Part shown: piece after piece, positions 24,228-32,439 of the stretch | Position numbering within the stretch: position 1 is the stretch's first letter | Layout of the letters: each line of letters opens with the position of its first letter | Assembly: GCA_030609365.1 (NCBI GenBank) | Contig: JAUWCJ010000010.1 | Location: 1-39,482, forward strand | DNA length: 39,482 nt | DNA from: Candidatus Eiseniibacteriota bacterium | GTDB lineage: Bacteria; Joyebacterota; Joyebacteria; Joyebacterales; Joyebacteraceae | Direction of reading: 5' to 3' | The notes under the pieces: model-generated | Seen by the model: only the letters and a program-made list of their open reading frames with translations | Told to the model about the DNA's origin: nothing | Databases searched by the model: none | Program-made: the position numbers and the translations under genes

Positions 24228-24838
24228 TGGACCTGGGTCAGCTTCTCGCGATCGTCGTAGGCGCCATATTCGTCTCGAACTTCGTACTGGCGCGGTTCCT
24301 CGGGCTCTGCCCGTTCGTCGGTGTCTCGAAGGACTCTGAGTCCGCACTCGGTATGGGCATGGCGGTCATCTTCGTGATGACGATGGCCTCCCTCGTGACG
24401 TGGTTCGTCTACAACTACGTGCTCGTGCCGCTCGAGATCACCTACCTGCGGACCATCGCGTTCATTCTGGTAATCGCGGCGTTGGTCCAGTTCGTCGAGA
24501 TGGTGATCGAGAAGACGTCGCCGACCCTGCACAAGTCGCTCGGCATCTACCTGCCGCTCATCACGACCAACTGCGCGGTGCTCGGCGTGGCGGTCGTCAA
24601 CGTCGACAGCTTCATGAGCACGGGGCTCTCGCGCAATGCGAGTTTCATCTACACCCTCGTGCACGGATTCGCGGCCGGGCTCGGGTTCACGCTGGCGCTC
24701 ATACTTATGGCCGCGATTCGCGAGCGACTGGATCTCATCGACGTGCCGGAATCGATGCGCGGCATCCCGATCACGTTCATCGTGGCCGGGCTCATGGCAA
24801 TTGCGTTCCTCGGATTCTCGGGGCTCAAGATAGGCTAG
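24227..24838 (+). CDS. rnfA: Rnf complex membrane subunit RnfA
   Basis: A 203-residue polytopic membrane protein, the partner of RnfE in the antiparallel A/E pair. It has [17 protein letters not shown] and [15 protein letters not shown], both with the intramembrane-cluster cysteines, and ends G-F-S-G-L-K. The start overlaps the rnfE stop (TGATG). The 83-nt gap before rnfB is the only break inside the rnf set. Confidence 0.95.
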   Translation: MDLGQLLAIVVGAIFVSNFVLARFLGLCPFVGVSKDSESALGMGMAVIFVMTMASLVTWFVYNYVLVPLEITYLRTIAFILVIAALVQFVEMVIEKTSPTLHKSLGIYLPLITTNCAVLGVAVVNVDSFMSTGLSRNASFIYTLVHGFAAGLGFTLALILMAAIRERLDLIDVPESMRGIPITFIVAGLMAIAFLGFSGLKIG

Positions 24839-24859
24839 CGGGAAGGACGGCCGCCCGGT

Positions 24860-24877
24860 CGCGGCGGCTTAGCCGCG
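24860..24877 (+). other. Small hairpin between rnfA and rnfB
   Basis: CGCGGC (24860-24865) pairs with GCCGCG (24872-24877), 6 bp with a 6-nt loop. It could tune read-through or mRNA processing inside the rnf operon. Confidence 0.3.
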
Positions 24878-24921
24878 TGGCGAAGCACAGCGCGCGGCGA
24901 GCGCAGCATGAAGGGGTTTCG

Positions 24922-25926
24922 ATGGAGTCGGTAGTCGTAAGATCGATCATAGTCCTCTCGGCCATGGCCGCCCTGTTTGGGGTGATACTGGCCATTGCCT
25001 CGAAGGTCTTTGCGGTTCACCGTGACCCCAAGGTCGAGAAGGTCGTTGACGTGCTGCCAGGTGCGAACTGCGGCGCGTGCGGCTACCCGGGCTGTCAGGG
25101 CTACGCCGAGGCCGCCGTGAAGGCGGGCGTCGCGCCGGTCTGTCCGCCCGGCGGGACCGACGTCGCCGAGCGCGTGGCCGAGATACTGGGCAGCAAGGCC
25201 GGGGAACACGTCCCCGTGGTCGCGGTCGTACACTGCGCCGGAGGTCTGTCGAACGCTCAGCAGCGTTTGGACTACGAGGGCATCCACGACTGCCGGGCCG
25301 CGATCCTGGTCGGGGGAGGCGCGAAGGCGTGCATCTTCGGTTGCCTGTCGTTGGGCACGTGCAAGGCGGTCTGCCCGTTCGACGCCGTCGAGCTGGATAG
25401 TGAGGGCCTCGTCCACATCGACGTCAAGAAGTGCACGGGCTGCGGCAACTGCGTGGAGGCCTGCCCCGTCAACATCATCGAGCTCGTGTCGAAGGACATG
25501 AAGGTCCACATCAGGTGCTCATCCCACGACAAGGGCAAGAAGGCGAAGTCCGTCTGTGCGGTCGCCTGTATCGCGTGTCAGCTCTGCGTCAAGAAGTGCC
25601 CGAGCGACGCGATCCACATGGAAGAAGACCTCGCGGTCATCGACTACACGAAGTGCACGAACTGCGGCATCTGCGCCGCGGTCTGTCCGACGGGCGCCAT
25701 TATCGACGACATCAAGGCGCGTCCGAAGGCCGTCATCGGCACGAAGTGCGAAGGTCTGGGCAAATGTGTGGAGGTCTGCCCAGTCAAGGCCATATCCGGG
25801 GAGCCCGGTGAGCGGCACGAGATCGACCGCGTCAAGTGCATCGGCTGTGGGTTGTGCCTGGACGCGTGTCCCACCAAGTCGATAGGCATGGTCGGAGCTC
25901 TCGGACACCAGAGGGACAGAGATTGA
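24922..25926 (+). CDS. rnfB: Rnf complex ferredoxin-type subunit RnfB (long, polyferredoxin form)
   Basis: A 334-residue subunit that accepts electrons from ferredoxin. A membrane anchor (8-29) precedes the RnfB-specific cluster domain (C50, C53, C58, C74). Several ferredoxin-like cluster sites follow: around C137-C151 ([16 protein letters not shown]), 171-181, 212-226, 245-255, 276-286 and 306-316. The site at 276 reads [12 protein letters not shown], so Leu279 replaces the second cysteine. This long form is like that of clostridial/Bacteroidota RnfB rather than the short E. coli RsxB. The start ATG follows AAGGGG by 5 nt. The stop overlaps the next start. Confidence 0.94.
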   Translation: MESVVVRSIIVLSAMAALFGVILAIASKVFAVHRDPKVEKVVDVLPGANCGACGYPGCQGYAEAAVKAGVAPVCPPGGTDVAERVAEILGSKAGEHVPVVAVVHCAGGLSNAQQRLDYEGIHDCRAAILVGGGAKACIFGCLSLGTCKAVCPFDAVELDSEGLVHIDVKKCTGCGNCVEACPVNIIELVSKDMKVHIRCSSHDKGKKAKSVCAVACIACQLCVKKCPSDAIHMEEDLAVIDYTKCTNCGICAAVCPTGAIIDDIKARPKAVIGTKCEGLGKCVEVCPVKAISGEPGERHEIDRVKCIGCGLCLDACPTKSIGMVGALGHQRDRD

Positions 25927-26870
25927 TGAGCGACGCGATTCCCAGCAACAGACTGCTGCTTTTCATGAGGGCGGCGCGGGCACCCTTCCTCACCGTGTCG
26001 GTGATGCCGGTCTTGATAGGCGCGACGCTCCCGTTCTGGCTGAGGCCGGACGGCTGGACCTTCAGCGTGGCCCGCCTGATAGAGATGGTCGTCGCCGTTG
26101 TTCTGCTTCACATGGGCGCGAACCTCGGGAACGGCTACTACGACCATGTGTCCGGCGCCGACCCCGCCAATCCCAACCCCGGCGTGCTGTCCGGGGGCTC
26201 CGGGCTCATCACGAGCGGCGCGCTGCCGGCGGCGTTCTTCCGGAAGAGCTCGATCGTGTGTCTCGGGCTGGGCTCGGCTCTGGGTCTGCACCTGAACTTC
26301 GTTGTTCCCGGCAATCTCGTGCTGATTGTGGGGATCATCGGCGTTGCTCTGGCGCACTTCTACACGGCGCCTCCGGTCAAGCTGGCCTACCGGGGACTGG
26401 GTGAGATGGCCGTCGGTCTCGCCTTCGGTGTTCTGCCCGTGGTCGGGGCGTACTACGTGCAGGCGGAGACGTTCTCGTGGCGTGTAGTGATGGCGTCTCT
26501 GCCCATCGCGTTCGCGACCGTCCTGATCCTCTGGGTCAATCAGCTGGTCGATTATGCGCCCGACCGTGACACGGGCAAGCGGAACCTCGTGGTCGTCATG
26601 GGAACGAAGGCGGCAGGGCGCGGCGTCGTGCTCGCCCTGGCCTTCCTGGCGTTCGGGTCCCTCTTCGCGGCCGTGTTCACGGCCGCCCTCATCCCACTCA
26701 CGCTGATCGCGGTCCTCGCGTTCGGTCTCATCCGCACGGTGGTGGCAGATTGCTGGAGCCACTACGGGCGTCCCAGGAGGCTGGCCGAGGCCGCGTCCTC
26801 GGCGATCAGGCTGCACCTCACCCTCGGCATCATCATTGCCGGATCCGCACTAGCCGCAATCGGGAGCTGA
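25926..26870 (+). CDS. UbiA-family prenyltransferase, MenA-like
   Basis: A 314-residue membrane prenyltransferase with about 8-9 hydrophobic segments. The two aspartate-rich motifs are present: N-L-G-N-G-Y-Y-D-H-V-S-G-A-D (about 63-76) and D-Y-A-P-D-R-D-T-G-K-R-N (about 205-216). The overall pattern is that of 1,4-dihydroxy-2-naphthoate polyprenyltransferase (menaquinone synthesis). No other men gene is in the window, so the exact aromatic substrate is inferred. The ATG shares a base with the rnfB stop, so it is translationally coupled to the Rnf genes, and apbE follows after 5 nt. It is unclear whether this reflects a functional tie between Rnf and quinone metabolism. Confidence 0.85.
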   Translation: MSDAIPSNRLLLFMRAARAPFLTVSVMPVLIGATLPFWLRPDGWTFSVARLIEMVVAVVLLHMGANLGNGYYDHVSGADPANPNPGVLSGGSGLITSGALPAAFFRKSSIVCLGLGSALGLHLNFVVPGNLVLIVGIIGVALAHFYTAPPVKLAYRGLGEMAVGLAFGVLPVVGAYYVQAETFSWRVVMASLPIAFATVLILWVNQLVDYAPDRDTGKRNLVVVMGTKAAGRGVVLALAFLAFGSLFAAVFTAALIPLTLIAVLAFGLIRTVVADCWSHYGRPRRLAEAASSAIRLHLTLGIIIAGSALAAIGS

Positions 26871-26875
26871 CGACA

Positions 26876-27913
26876 GTGTCAACCAGCAGGAAGCGACTCG
26901 CTCTTGAAGTGGCGGCGCTCCTCGTTGTCGTCGCGCTCATTGTCACGTTCGCGACGCGCAGGCGCAGCGATTCCGACAGGCACGTCGACTACCGCTTCCT
27001 GATGGGCACCGTCGTGTCCGTCACGGTGCTGACACCCGACGCCGAGCTCGGCCGCGCCGCGATAGACGCCGCGTTCGACGAGATCGCGCGCATCGAGGCG
27101 CTGACGAGTCGCTACTTGCAGGACAGCGAGATCTCGCGGCTGAACGCACGGGCGGACGGGTTCACAGGCGAGCGCGTCAGTCGCGAGGTTGCGGAAGTCG
27201 TCTCGCGGTCGCTCGCGATCGCCGAGGCGTCCTCCGGGGCCTTCGACATCACGGTCGCGCCGCTCGTGGACCTGTGGACGTTCCCGGAGGGGGACTACGC
27301 GCTCCCCGACGAATCCTACATCCGCGCGGCCCTCCGGACCGTCAACTGGCGGGCCGTCCAGATTGACGTGGTCGAGAACACACTGACGGCGCTGCCGGGG
27401 ACCGAGCTCGACCTCGCCGGGGTCGCCAAGGGCTACGCCGTGGACCGGGCGGTCGCGGTGCTCAGGCGGGCCGGCATAGCGACGGGAGTCGTCGATGCCG
27501 GCGGCGACGTCGGCTTCGTCGGAACGCCTCCGGACGCGAACGGGTGGCGTGTGGGCGTCAAGCACCCCAGGGCCGACGGGCTCATGGGCGTGGTGCTTGT
27601 GGACGGCGGCAGCGTCGCGACCTCGGGCGACTACCAGAACTACTTCCCGATGGACGGCGTTCGCTACCACCACATATTGGACCCGTCGACCGGGTATCCC
27701 GCGCGCGGCGTCATGAGCGTCACCGTGGCTGCCGAGCTTGCGGTCGATGCGGACGCGCTCGCGACGGCCGTCTTCGTGCTCGGGCCCGACGAGGGGATGG
27801 CGCTTATCGAGCGAACGGCCGGTGCGGAGGCGCTGATGGTAGCGGGCGAAGGGGATTCGCTCGGGAACGTGGTGCTGTCCTCCGGACTTGCGGCGAGATT
27901 CGAGGCGCAGTAG
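26876..27913 (+). CDS. apbE: FAD:protein FMN transferase
   Basis: A 345-residue ApbE-family flavin transferase. It moves FMN from FAD onto threonines of target proteins such as RnfD and RnfG, both encoded upstream. An N-terminal membrane anchor (about 9-27) lacks a lipobox. Motifs are M-G-T-V-V-S-V-T, D-L-A-G-V-A-K-G-Y-A-V-D, V-D-A-G-G-D-V, the H-I-L-D-P-S-T-G-Y-P-A metal-site segment and D-A-D-A-L-A-T-A-V-F-V-L-G. The GTG start at 26876 has GGGAG 8 nt upstream and sits 5 nt after the previous stop. The frame is open further upstream but lies within the prenyltransferase gene. Confidence 0.93.
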   Translation: MSTSRKRLALEVAALLVVVALIVTFATRRRSDSDRHVDYRFLMGTVVSVTVLTPDAELGRAAIDAAFDEIARIEALTSRYLQDSEISRLNARADGFTGERVSREVAEVVSRSLAIAEASSGAFDITVAPLVDLWTFPEGDYALPDESYIRAALRTVNWRAVQIDVVENTLTALPGTELDLAGVAKGYAVDRAVAVLRRAGIATGVVDAGGDVGFVGTPPDANGWRVGVKHPRADGLMGVVLVDGGSVATSGDYQNYFPMDGVRYHHILDPSTGYPARGVMSVTVAAELAVDADALATAVFVLGPDEGMALIERTAGAEALMVAGEGDSLGNVVLSSGLAARFEAQ

Positions 27914-27985
27914 CCCCCGTACGGGTGTATGTTGCTTACGTGTGGTGCTCGCAGGAGTCTTGAGGCTTTCTTCACGAGGTAGATC

Positions 27986-28915
27986 ATGGATCAGCTGGCG
28001 CAGTGGTTGTCCTCCACTACGGGAATGACCCCGGACGTCGCGCTGAGACTGGTGCACAGCGTCGCTGTGATCGTCTTCCTCTGGGCGGTTCGGTTCCTGG
28101 TCCTTCGCATCGTCAGGGGGAGGACCGACGATGTCCGAAGCCGGTACCACTGGCGCAAGGTCTCGACCCACGTCAGCGTGTTCATCGGGCTTCTGATCGT
28201 CGGTCGCATCTGGCTGACCGGCCTCGAGACGTTCCTGACCTTCGCCGGGCTTGTCTCGGCGGGTATCGCCATTGCCCTCAAGGACACGGTGGCGAGTATC
28301 GCCGGCTGGGTCTTCATCGTATGGCGGAGACCCTTCACCGTGGGAGACCGGATCCAGATCGGGGAACTCATCGGCGACGTCATCGATATCCGGGTCTTCC
28401 AGTTCTCGCTGCTCGAAGTGGGGGGGTGGGTCGACGCCGACCAGAGCACCGGGCGCGTTCTGCACGTGCCCAACGGCCTGCTCATGACGACCCCGCTCGC
28501 GAACTACGGCGCCGGCTTCGAGTACATCTGGAACGAGATACCGGTGCTCGTCACATTCGAGAGCGATTGGCACAAGGCCAAGGACATTCTGCTGAGTATC
28601 GCGGTGGAGCACGCCGAGAACCTCAGCGAGAAGGCGGCGCAGAAGGTCAGGGAAACGAACAGGAAGTTCATGATCTTCTACAAGACGTTCACGCCGACGG
28701 TCTACACATCGGTCAAGGACAGTGGTGTGCTCCTGACCATCCGGTACCTGTGTCGGCCTCGCGTGCGTCGGGGTTCCACACAGGCGATATGGGAAGACGT
28801 GCTCGACCAGTTTGCGGCGGCCCCCGACATCGACTTCGCTTACCCCACGCGGCGCTTCTTCGATAACGCCGTCGAGGGGAAGGACGCGGGCGGGGACGGG
28901 GAGCACACGGTATGA
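27986..28915 (+). CDS. MscS-family mechanosensitive channel
   Basis: A 309-residue small-conductance mechanosensitive channel. Three or so membrane segments lie within residues 1-115. The pore helix is A-G-L-V-S-A-G-I-A-I-A-L-K-D-T-V-A-S (about 89-106). The MscS beta domain follows (R-R-P-F-T-V-G-D-R-I-Q-I-G, then V-L-H-V-P-N-G-L-L), and then the C-terminal alpha/beta vestibule. It would release solutes on osmotic downshock. It is preceded by a 72-nt gap after apbE and overlaps the next gene by 4 nt. Confidence 0.92.
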   Translation: MDQLAQWLSSTTGMTPDVALRLVHSVAVIVFLWAVRFLVLRIVRGRTDDVRSRYHWRKVSTHVSVFIGLLIVGRIWLTGLETFLTFAGLVSAGIAIALKDTVASIAGWVFIVWRRPFTVGDRIQIGELIGDVIDIRVFQFSLLEVGGWVDADQSTGRVLHVPNGLLMTTPLANYGAGFEYIWNEIPVLVTFESDWHKAKDILLSIAVEHAENLSEKAAQKVRETNRKFMIFYKTFTPTVYTSVKDSGVLLTIRYLCRPRVRRGSTQAIWEDVLDQFAAAPDIDFAYPTRRFFDNAVEGKDAGGDGEHTV

Positions 28916-29907
28916 CCGACGCCAAGTACTGGAAGAAGTTGGATGACGGCCGCATCGCCTGCGAGCTCTGCCCGCAGGCGTGCGTCATTCCGGAGGGCGG
29001 CCACGGTGTCTGTCTCGGGAGGTCCAACCGGGACGGGGTCTTGAAGGCCGAGAACTTCGGACAGACCGTGTCCGCCGCGATGGATCCCATCGAGAAGAAG
29101 CCGCTCTACCACGTGTGTCCGGGACGGTCCGTCCTCTCGATAGCGTGCAACGGCTGCAATCTCCGGTGCGACTTCTGCCAGAACTGGTCGATCTCTCAGA
29201 TGAAGGCTCAGACGACGCCGCTGCCGCCCGCCGAGCTTGTGAAGCTCGCGCTGGAGTCGCGCTCGTTCGGGGTCGCCTACACCTACACCGAGCCGCTCGT
29301 CTGGTTCGAGTACCTGGTGCAGGCGGGCGCGCTCGTGAGGGAGAGCGGCCTCAAGAACATCCTGGTGACCAACGGCGTCCTGAACGAGGCGCCTCTTCGG
29401 GAGCTTCTTCCGCTGATCGATGCGATGAACATAGACCTCAAGTCGATGAAGGAATCGTTCTACCGCGACCACTGCCACAGCGTCGGAGCAGAGGCCGCGA
29501 AGAGGACCATCCGGCTGGCCGCGGAGGCGTGCTTCGTCGAGGTGACCAACCTGATAATCCCCGGCCTGAACGACTCCGATGATGACCTCCGGGAACTCAC
29601 GGCCTTCGTGGCCGACGTCAACCCGTCGATTCCGCTTCACTTCTCGCGGTACTTCCCGACGTACAAGATGGACATCCCGGCGACGCCGGTGTCGACTCTC
29701 GTGCGGGCAAAGGAGATCGCTCAGGAGCGGCTTCAGTACGTCTACCTGGGGAACGTGCAGCTCGATGACGATCCGAACACGTACTGCCCCGACGACGGCC
29801 ACCTGCTGGTCAGGCGGACGGGCTACTCGGCGGAAGTGGTCGGGATAGAGAGCGGGTGCTGCAGCGGCTGCGGTCGGCCCGCCGACTTCCTGTGGTGCGA
29901 CGACTGA
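28912..29907 (+). CDS. amrS: AmmeMemoRadiSam-type radical SAM enzyme
   Basis: A 331-residue radical SAM protein with the cluster motif C82-N-L-R-C86-D-F-C89-Q-N-W. It also has an N-terminal cysteine set (C17, C20, C24, C34), M-D-P-I-E-K-K-P-L-Y-H and Y-T-Y-T-E-P-L-V-W. This is the family often found with AMMECR1 and Memo homologues, and its reaction is not established. Additional C-terminal cysteines (C-C-S-G-C-G and a final W-C) suggest a further metal site. Neither an AMMECR1 nor a Memo gene is present here. It overlaps the mscS end by 4 nt, and its stop overlaps the next start by 1 nt. An NrdG or PflA activase is less likely, given the N-terminal cysteine domain and length. Confidence 0.88.
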   Translation: MTDAKYWKKLDDGRIACELCPQACVIPEGGHGVCLGRSNRDGVLKAENFGQTVSAAMDPIEKKPLYHVCPGRSVLSIACNGCNLRCDFCQNWSISQMKAQTTPLPPAELVKLALESRSFGVAYTYTEPLVWFEYLVQAGALVRESGLKNILVTNGVLNEAPLRELLPLIDAMNIDLKSMKESFYRDHCHSVGAEAAKRTIRLAAEACFVEVTNLIIPGLNDSDDDLRELTAFVADVNPSIPLHFSRYFPTYKMDIPATPVSTLVRAKEIAQERLQYVYLGNVQLDDDPNTYCPDDGHLLVRRTGYSAEVVGIESGCCSGCGRPADFLWCDD

Positions 29908-30287
29908 TGGCCGGCGACCGCACACTCCTGACGTTTGCCGACAGGCTCGTTCTGTACGTGCTCGTGGGCGCGGCGCTGGTGCTGTTTGTCACCGGCGGCG
30001 GGCAGGGTTATGGAGTCACAGTCAGGATTACCGGCGACGGCGGCTTCGAGTACCTTGCGCCGCTCGATTCCGACACTATAGTCGAGGTTGAGGGGCCGCT
30101 CGGCACTACCGTCGTCGGAGTGGTGGACGGAGAGGCCAGGGTGCTCTCGTCCCCGTGTCCGCACGAACTCTGCGTGAAGATGGGCGCAGTGCGGACGCCG
30201 GGACGCGCCGTAGTGTGCGTTCCCAACAGAGTGGTCGTGACCGTAGTGGGCGACGGGCCGACCCCGACCGACGCGGTCACGAGGTAG
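29907..30287 (+). CDS. NusG-domain-II-containing membrane-anchored protein
   Basis: A 126-residue protein with one N-terminal membrane segment (about 12-29) and an extracytoplasmic beta-rich NusG_II-type domain. The domain includes S-P-C-P-H-E-L-C-V-K-M-G and a final V-C-V-P-N-R-V-V-V-T-V. The family has no firm function. It is commonly found beside Gx-transporter, ApbE and Rnf genes, as here. The ATG shares a base with the previous stop (TGATG), and the next gene begins 3 nt after its stop. Confidence 0.82.
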   Translation: MAGDRTLLTFADRLVLYVLVGAALVLFVTGGGQGYGVTVRITGDGGFEYLAPLDSDTIVEVEGPLGTTVVGVVDGEARVLSSPCPHELCVKMGAVRTPGRAVVCVPNRVVVTVVGDGPTPTDAVTR

Positions 30288-30290
30288 CGC

Positions 30291-30902
30291 ATGGGCGACG
30301 CGGCGAACAACAAGGCGACAGGTCGCGCGGCGCAGCGAGGTGCGACCGGGCAAACCTCGGCCGGGCAGACCTCGACCGGGCAGACCTCGACCGGGCAGAC
30401 CGCCGCGGGACGCGTGGCGCGGCTCGGAATGCTCCTTGGGAGTGCGCTTGCGCTCTACGCGGTCGAGAGCGCGCTGCCGTCGCCGTTCCCGTTCCTGCGC
30501 ATCGGGCTTGCGAACATCGCGACTCTGATCGCGCTCATCACTCTGGGCTTCACCGACGCGCTCGCCATCACGTTGCTGCGCGTCATCGTCGCATCGCTCG
30601 TGGTCGGGACGTTCCTCGGGCCGGGATTCGGCCTGGCGATGGCCGGGGGAGTAGCGGGTGTGGTCGGGATGGGGTTGGCCGCGCGGTTCGCGTTCCCGCC
30701 GCTCTCGGTGGTCGGCGTGAGCGTTGTGGGTGCCGTCCTGCACAACCTGGCGCAGCTTGGTGTTCTTTCCGGGTTCTACACGGGCCCGGGACCGGCCCTG
30801 AGGCTCCTGCCGGTGGCGCTTCTGGTCTCGGCCGCAACGGGGCTGGCCACAGGGCTCATCGCGCTCTTCGCCCTTGAGAAACTGGGGCTCATCAGGCGAT
30901 AA
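30291..30902 (+). CDS. Gx transporter family membrane protein (Hpre_diP_synt_I type)
   Basis: A 203-residue polytopic membrane protein. After a polar N-terminal extension (about 1-45), about five hydrophobic segments follow, with E-S-A-L-P-S-P-F-P-F-L-R-I-G-L-A-N and G-A-V-L-H-N-L-A-Q-L characteristic of this family. The family was once called heptaprenyl diphosphate synthase component I and is now treated as a possible transporter with unknown substrate. The N-terminus contains four 5-residue repeats (G-Q-T-S-T type) from a 15-bp tandem repeat, unusual for the family. The true start might lie after the repeat (ATG 30429). It pairs with the NusG_II gene upstream, as in Firmicutes. Confidence 0.82.
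   Translation: MGDAANNKATGRAAQRGATGQTSAGQTSTGQTSTGQTAAGRVARLGMLLGSALALYAVESALPSPFPFLRIGLANIATLIALITLGFTDALAITLLRVIVASLVVGTFLGPGFGLAMAGGVAGVVGMGLAARFAFPPLSVVGVSVVGAVLHNLAQLGVLSGFYTGPGPALRLLPVALLVSAATGLATGLIALFALEKLGLIRR
30345..30404. repeat. Four 15-bp tandem repeats inside the Gx gene
   Basis: Units at 30345, 30360, 30375 and 30390, each close to ACCGGGCAGACCTCG. They keep the reading frame and encode repeated (T/A)-G-Q-T-S peptides. Confidence 0.9.
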
Positions 30903-30922
30903 TGAGCGTTTGGACCTGGAGC

Positions 30923-30951
30923 GGCGTGTGGGGCCGGCGGGTCCACACGCC
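30923..30951 (+). terminator. Hairpin between the Gx gene and the rseC-like gene
   Basis: A perfect 9-bp stem (30923-30931 with 30943-30951) with an 11-nt loop, 20 nt after the stop codon. No U-run follows. Confidence 0.55.
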
Positions 30952-30983
30952 CCGGAAGCAGGCGGGCGCAGAGGAGAGCTGCC

Positions 30984-31448
30984 GTGACAGAGATCGGGCG
31001 CGTCCTTTCAGTGAATGACGATGTCGCCGTCGTCGCCATGGGGAAGTCGGGGTCGTGCAGCAAGTGCGGCCTCTGCATGGCTTCGAGCGACGGCAAGGAG
31101 GTCCTGCTTCTGGCCAGGAACGAGGCCGGGGCGGGCCCGGGTGACACCGTCGAGATCGAGATAGGCGCGGGCAAGGTCCTGGTGGCGGCTTTCTCGCTCT
31201 ACATGCTGCCGGTGCTCATGACCATCCTGGGTTTCATGGTCGGAAGCGCCATCTCGGACGGGTCCGAGGAGTCAATCCTGCCCATCGCGCTCGCGGTCGC
31301 CTCCCTCGTCGTATCGTTTGTGGCAGTGTGGCTGTTCGATCTGAAGGTCCGGAAGACGGAGAGCAGGCACGCCACAGTGTTGAGGGTGCTCAGTGAGGAG
31401 GAGGCCAAGGCTTCCCCTCGCATTGAGATAGTGAAGTTCGGAGGATAA
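30984..31448 (+). CDS. RseC/MucC-like membrane protein
   Basis: A 154-residue protein with the RseC layout. A short N-terminal domain has a cysteine cluster (S-C-S-K-C-G-L-C, about residues 24-31), then two adjacent membrane segments (about 66-88 and 97-120), then a polar C-terminus. In E. coli, RseC acts with the Rsx (Rnf) complex in keeping SoxR reduced, so its position downstream of rnf is meaningful. The GTG start has GAGGAGAG upstream. rsfS starts 3 nt after its stop. Confidence 0.82.
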   Translation: MTEIGRVLSVNDDVAVVAMGKSGSCSKCGLCMASSDGKEVLLLARNEAGAGPGDTVEIEIGAGKVLVAAFSLYMLPVLMTILGFMVGSAISDGSEESILPIALAVASLVVSFVAVWLFDLKVRKTESRHATVLRVLSEEEAKASPRIEIVKFGG

Positions 31449-31451
31449 CGT

Positions 31452-31880
31452 TTGGCCAGAACATCACAGGAGCTCGCGGTGCTGACCGCGGAGCTCGCGC
31501 TCACCAAGAAGGCCGAGAACGTGATCTCGATGGACCTGAGAGGGCTGACCTCGACGTGTGACTTCTTCGTCATATGCAACGGGACCAGCGGGATCCAGGT
31601 CGCGGCGATCGCCAGCGCCATCACGGACGGCCTGACCGAAGAGGGAGAGAAGCCCTGGCACATTGAGGGCTACGCAGGGAAGCGCTGGATACTCATCGAC
31701 TGCGTCGATGTGGTCGTGCACGTGTTCGACGTGCCGACGCGCGACTACTACCAGCTGGAGCGGTTGTGGGGCGACGCGAAGCTCCAGATCTTCGAGGACG
31801 AGTCACCGGACGAGAGTGACGGGGCCGCCACGGCGGCGGACTCCCTGGGACCGGCAACCCAGCGGGGACCAACGATATGA
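31452..31880 (+). CDS. rsfS: Ribosomal silencing factor RsfS
   Basis: A 142-residue RsfS/Iojap-family protein, which binds ribosomal protein L14 and blocks subunit joining when nutrients are scarce. Signatures are D-F-F-V-I-C-N-G-T-S, W-H-I-E-G, W-I-L-I-D-C-V-D-V-V-V-H-V-F and R-D-Y-Y-Q-L-E-R-L-W-G-D-A. The start is TTG, with GGAGGA (31440-31445) at 6-nt spacing inside the end of the previous gene. A polar tail of about 25 residues follows the domain. The stop overlaps the next start (ATGA). Confidence 0.94.
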   Translation: MARTSQELAVLTAELALTKKAENVISMDLRGLTSTCDFFVICNGTSGIQVAAIASAITDGLTEEGEKPWHIEGYAGKRWILIDCVDVVVHVFDVPTRDYYQLERLWGDAKLQIFEDESPDESDGAATAADSLGPATQRGPTI

Positions 31881-32374
31881 TAGACGCGATCCTGGCTAGA
31901 AGGAGCATCAGGAGCTACACGGACGAGCCCGTGTCCGAGGAGCACATCACGGCGATGCTCGAGGCCGCGATGTCGGCCCCTTCGGGCATGAACCGCAAGC
32001 CCTGGCACTTCGTAGTGGTATCCGATCGGGAGAAGCTGGACCGTCTGGGTGCCACCACGAACTCCTGGGCGATGCTGAAGGAGGCGCCCCTGGCCGTCGT
32101 CGTATGCGGCGACCCCGGGATATCGGAGAAGTACTGGGACCAGGATTCCATCGCGGCCCTGGAGAACCTGCTGATAGCGGTCTCGATGCTGGGACTGGGT
32201 GCAGTCTGGCTCGGGTGCCATCCGAACCCGGAGCGGATCGGGCCGGTGCGCGAGATACTCGGCGTGCCTGCGCCCGTCGTGCCGATCGCCGTGCTCTCGA
32301 TAGGACACCCGGCGGAGGAGAAGGAGTCGCGGACGCAGTACGACGAGGAGCGTGTGCACAGGAACGGGTGGTAG
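31877..32374 (+). CDS. Nitroreductase-family FMN protein
   Basis: A 165-residue flavoprotein of the nitroreductase fold. It shows the FMN-binding R-R-S-I-R-S-Y near the N-terminus, A-A-M-S-A-P-S-G-M-N-R-K-P-W-H-F and a C-terminal L-S-I-G-H-P. The length is short for the family but common in anaerobes. The substrate cannot be assigned. Its start overlaps the rsfS stop by 4 nt. Confidence 0.9.
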   Translation: MIDAILARRSIRSYTDEPVSEEHITAMLEAAMSAPSGMNRKPWHFVVVSDREKLDRLGATTNSWAMLKEAPLAVVVCGDPGISEKYWDQDSIAALENLLIAVSMLGLGAVWLGCHPNPERIGPVREILGVPAPVVPIAVLSIGHPAEEKESRTQYDEERVHRNGW

Positions 32375-32439
32375 GGGCGGCGGGCGGCGAGGCGCCGCTC
32401 GGTGGCCCGGCACTGACCTGACGTGAACAGGAGAGATTT

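Noticed and set aside
28912-29907. NrdG-type activase for the NrdD encoded upstream
   Set aside because: The extra N-terminal cysteine domain, C-terminal cysteines and length of 331 residues fit the AmmeMemoRadiSam family, not the ~150-250-residue NrdG.
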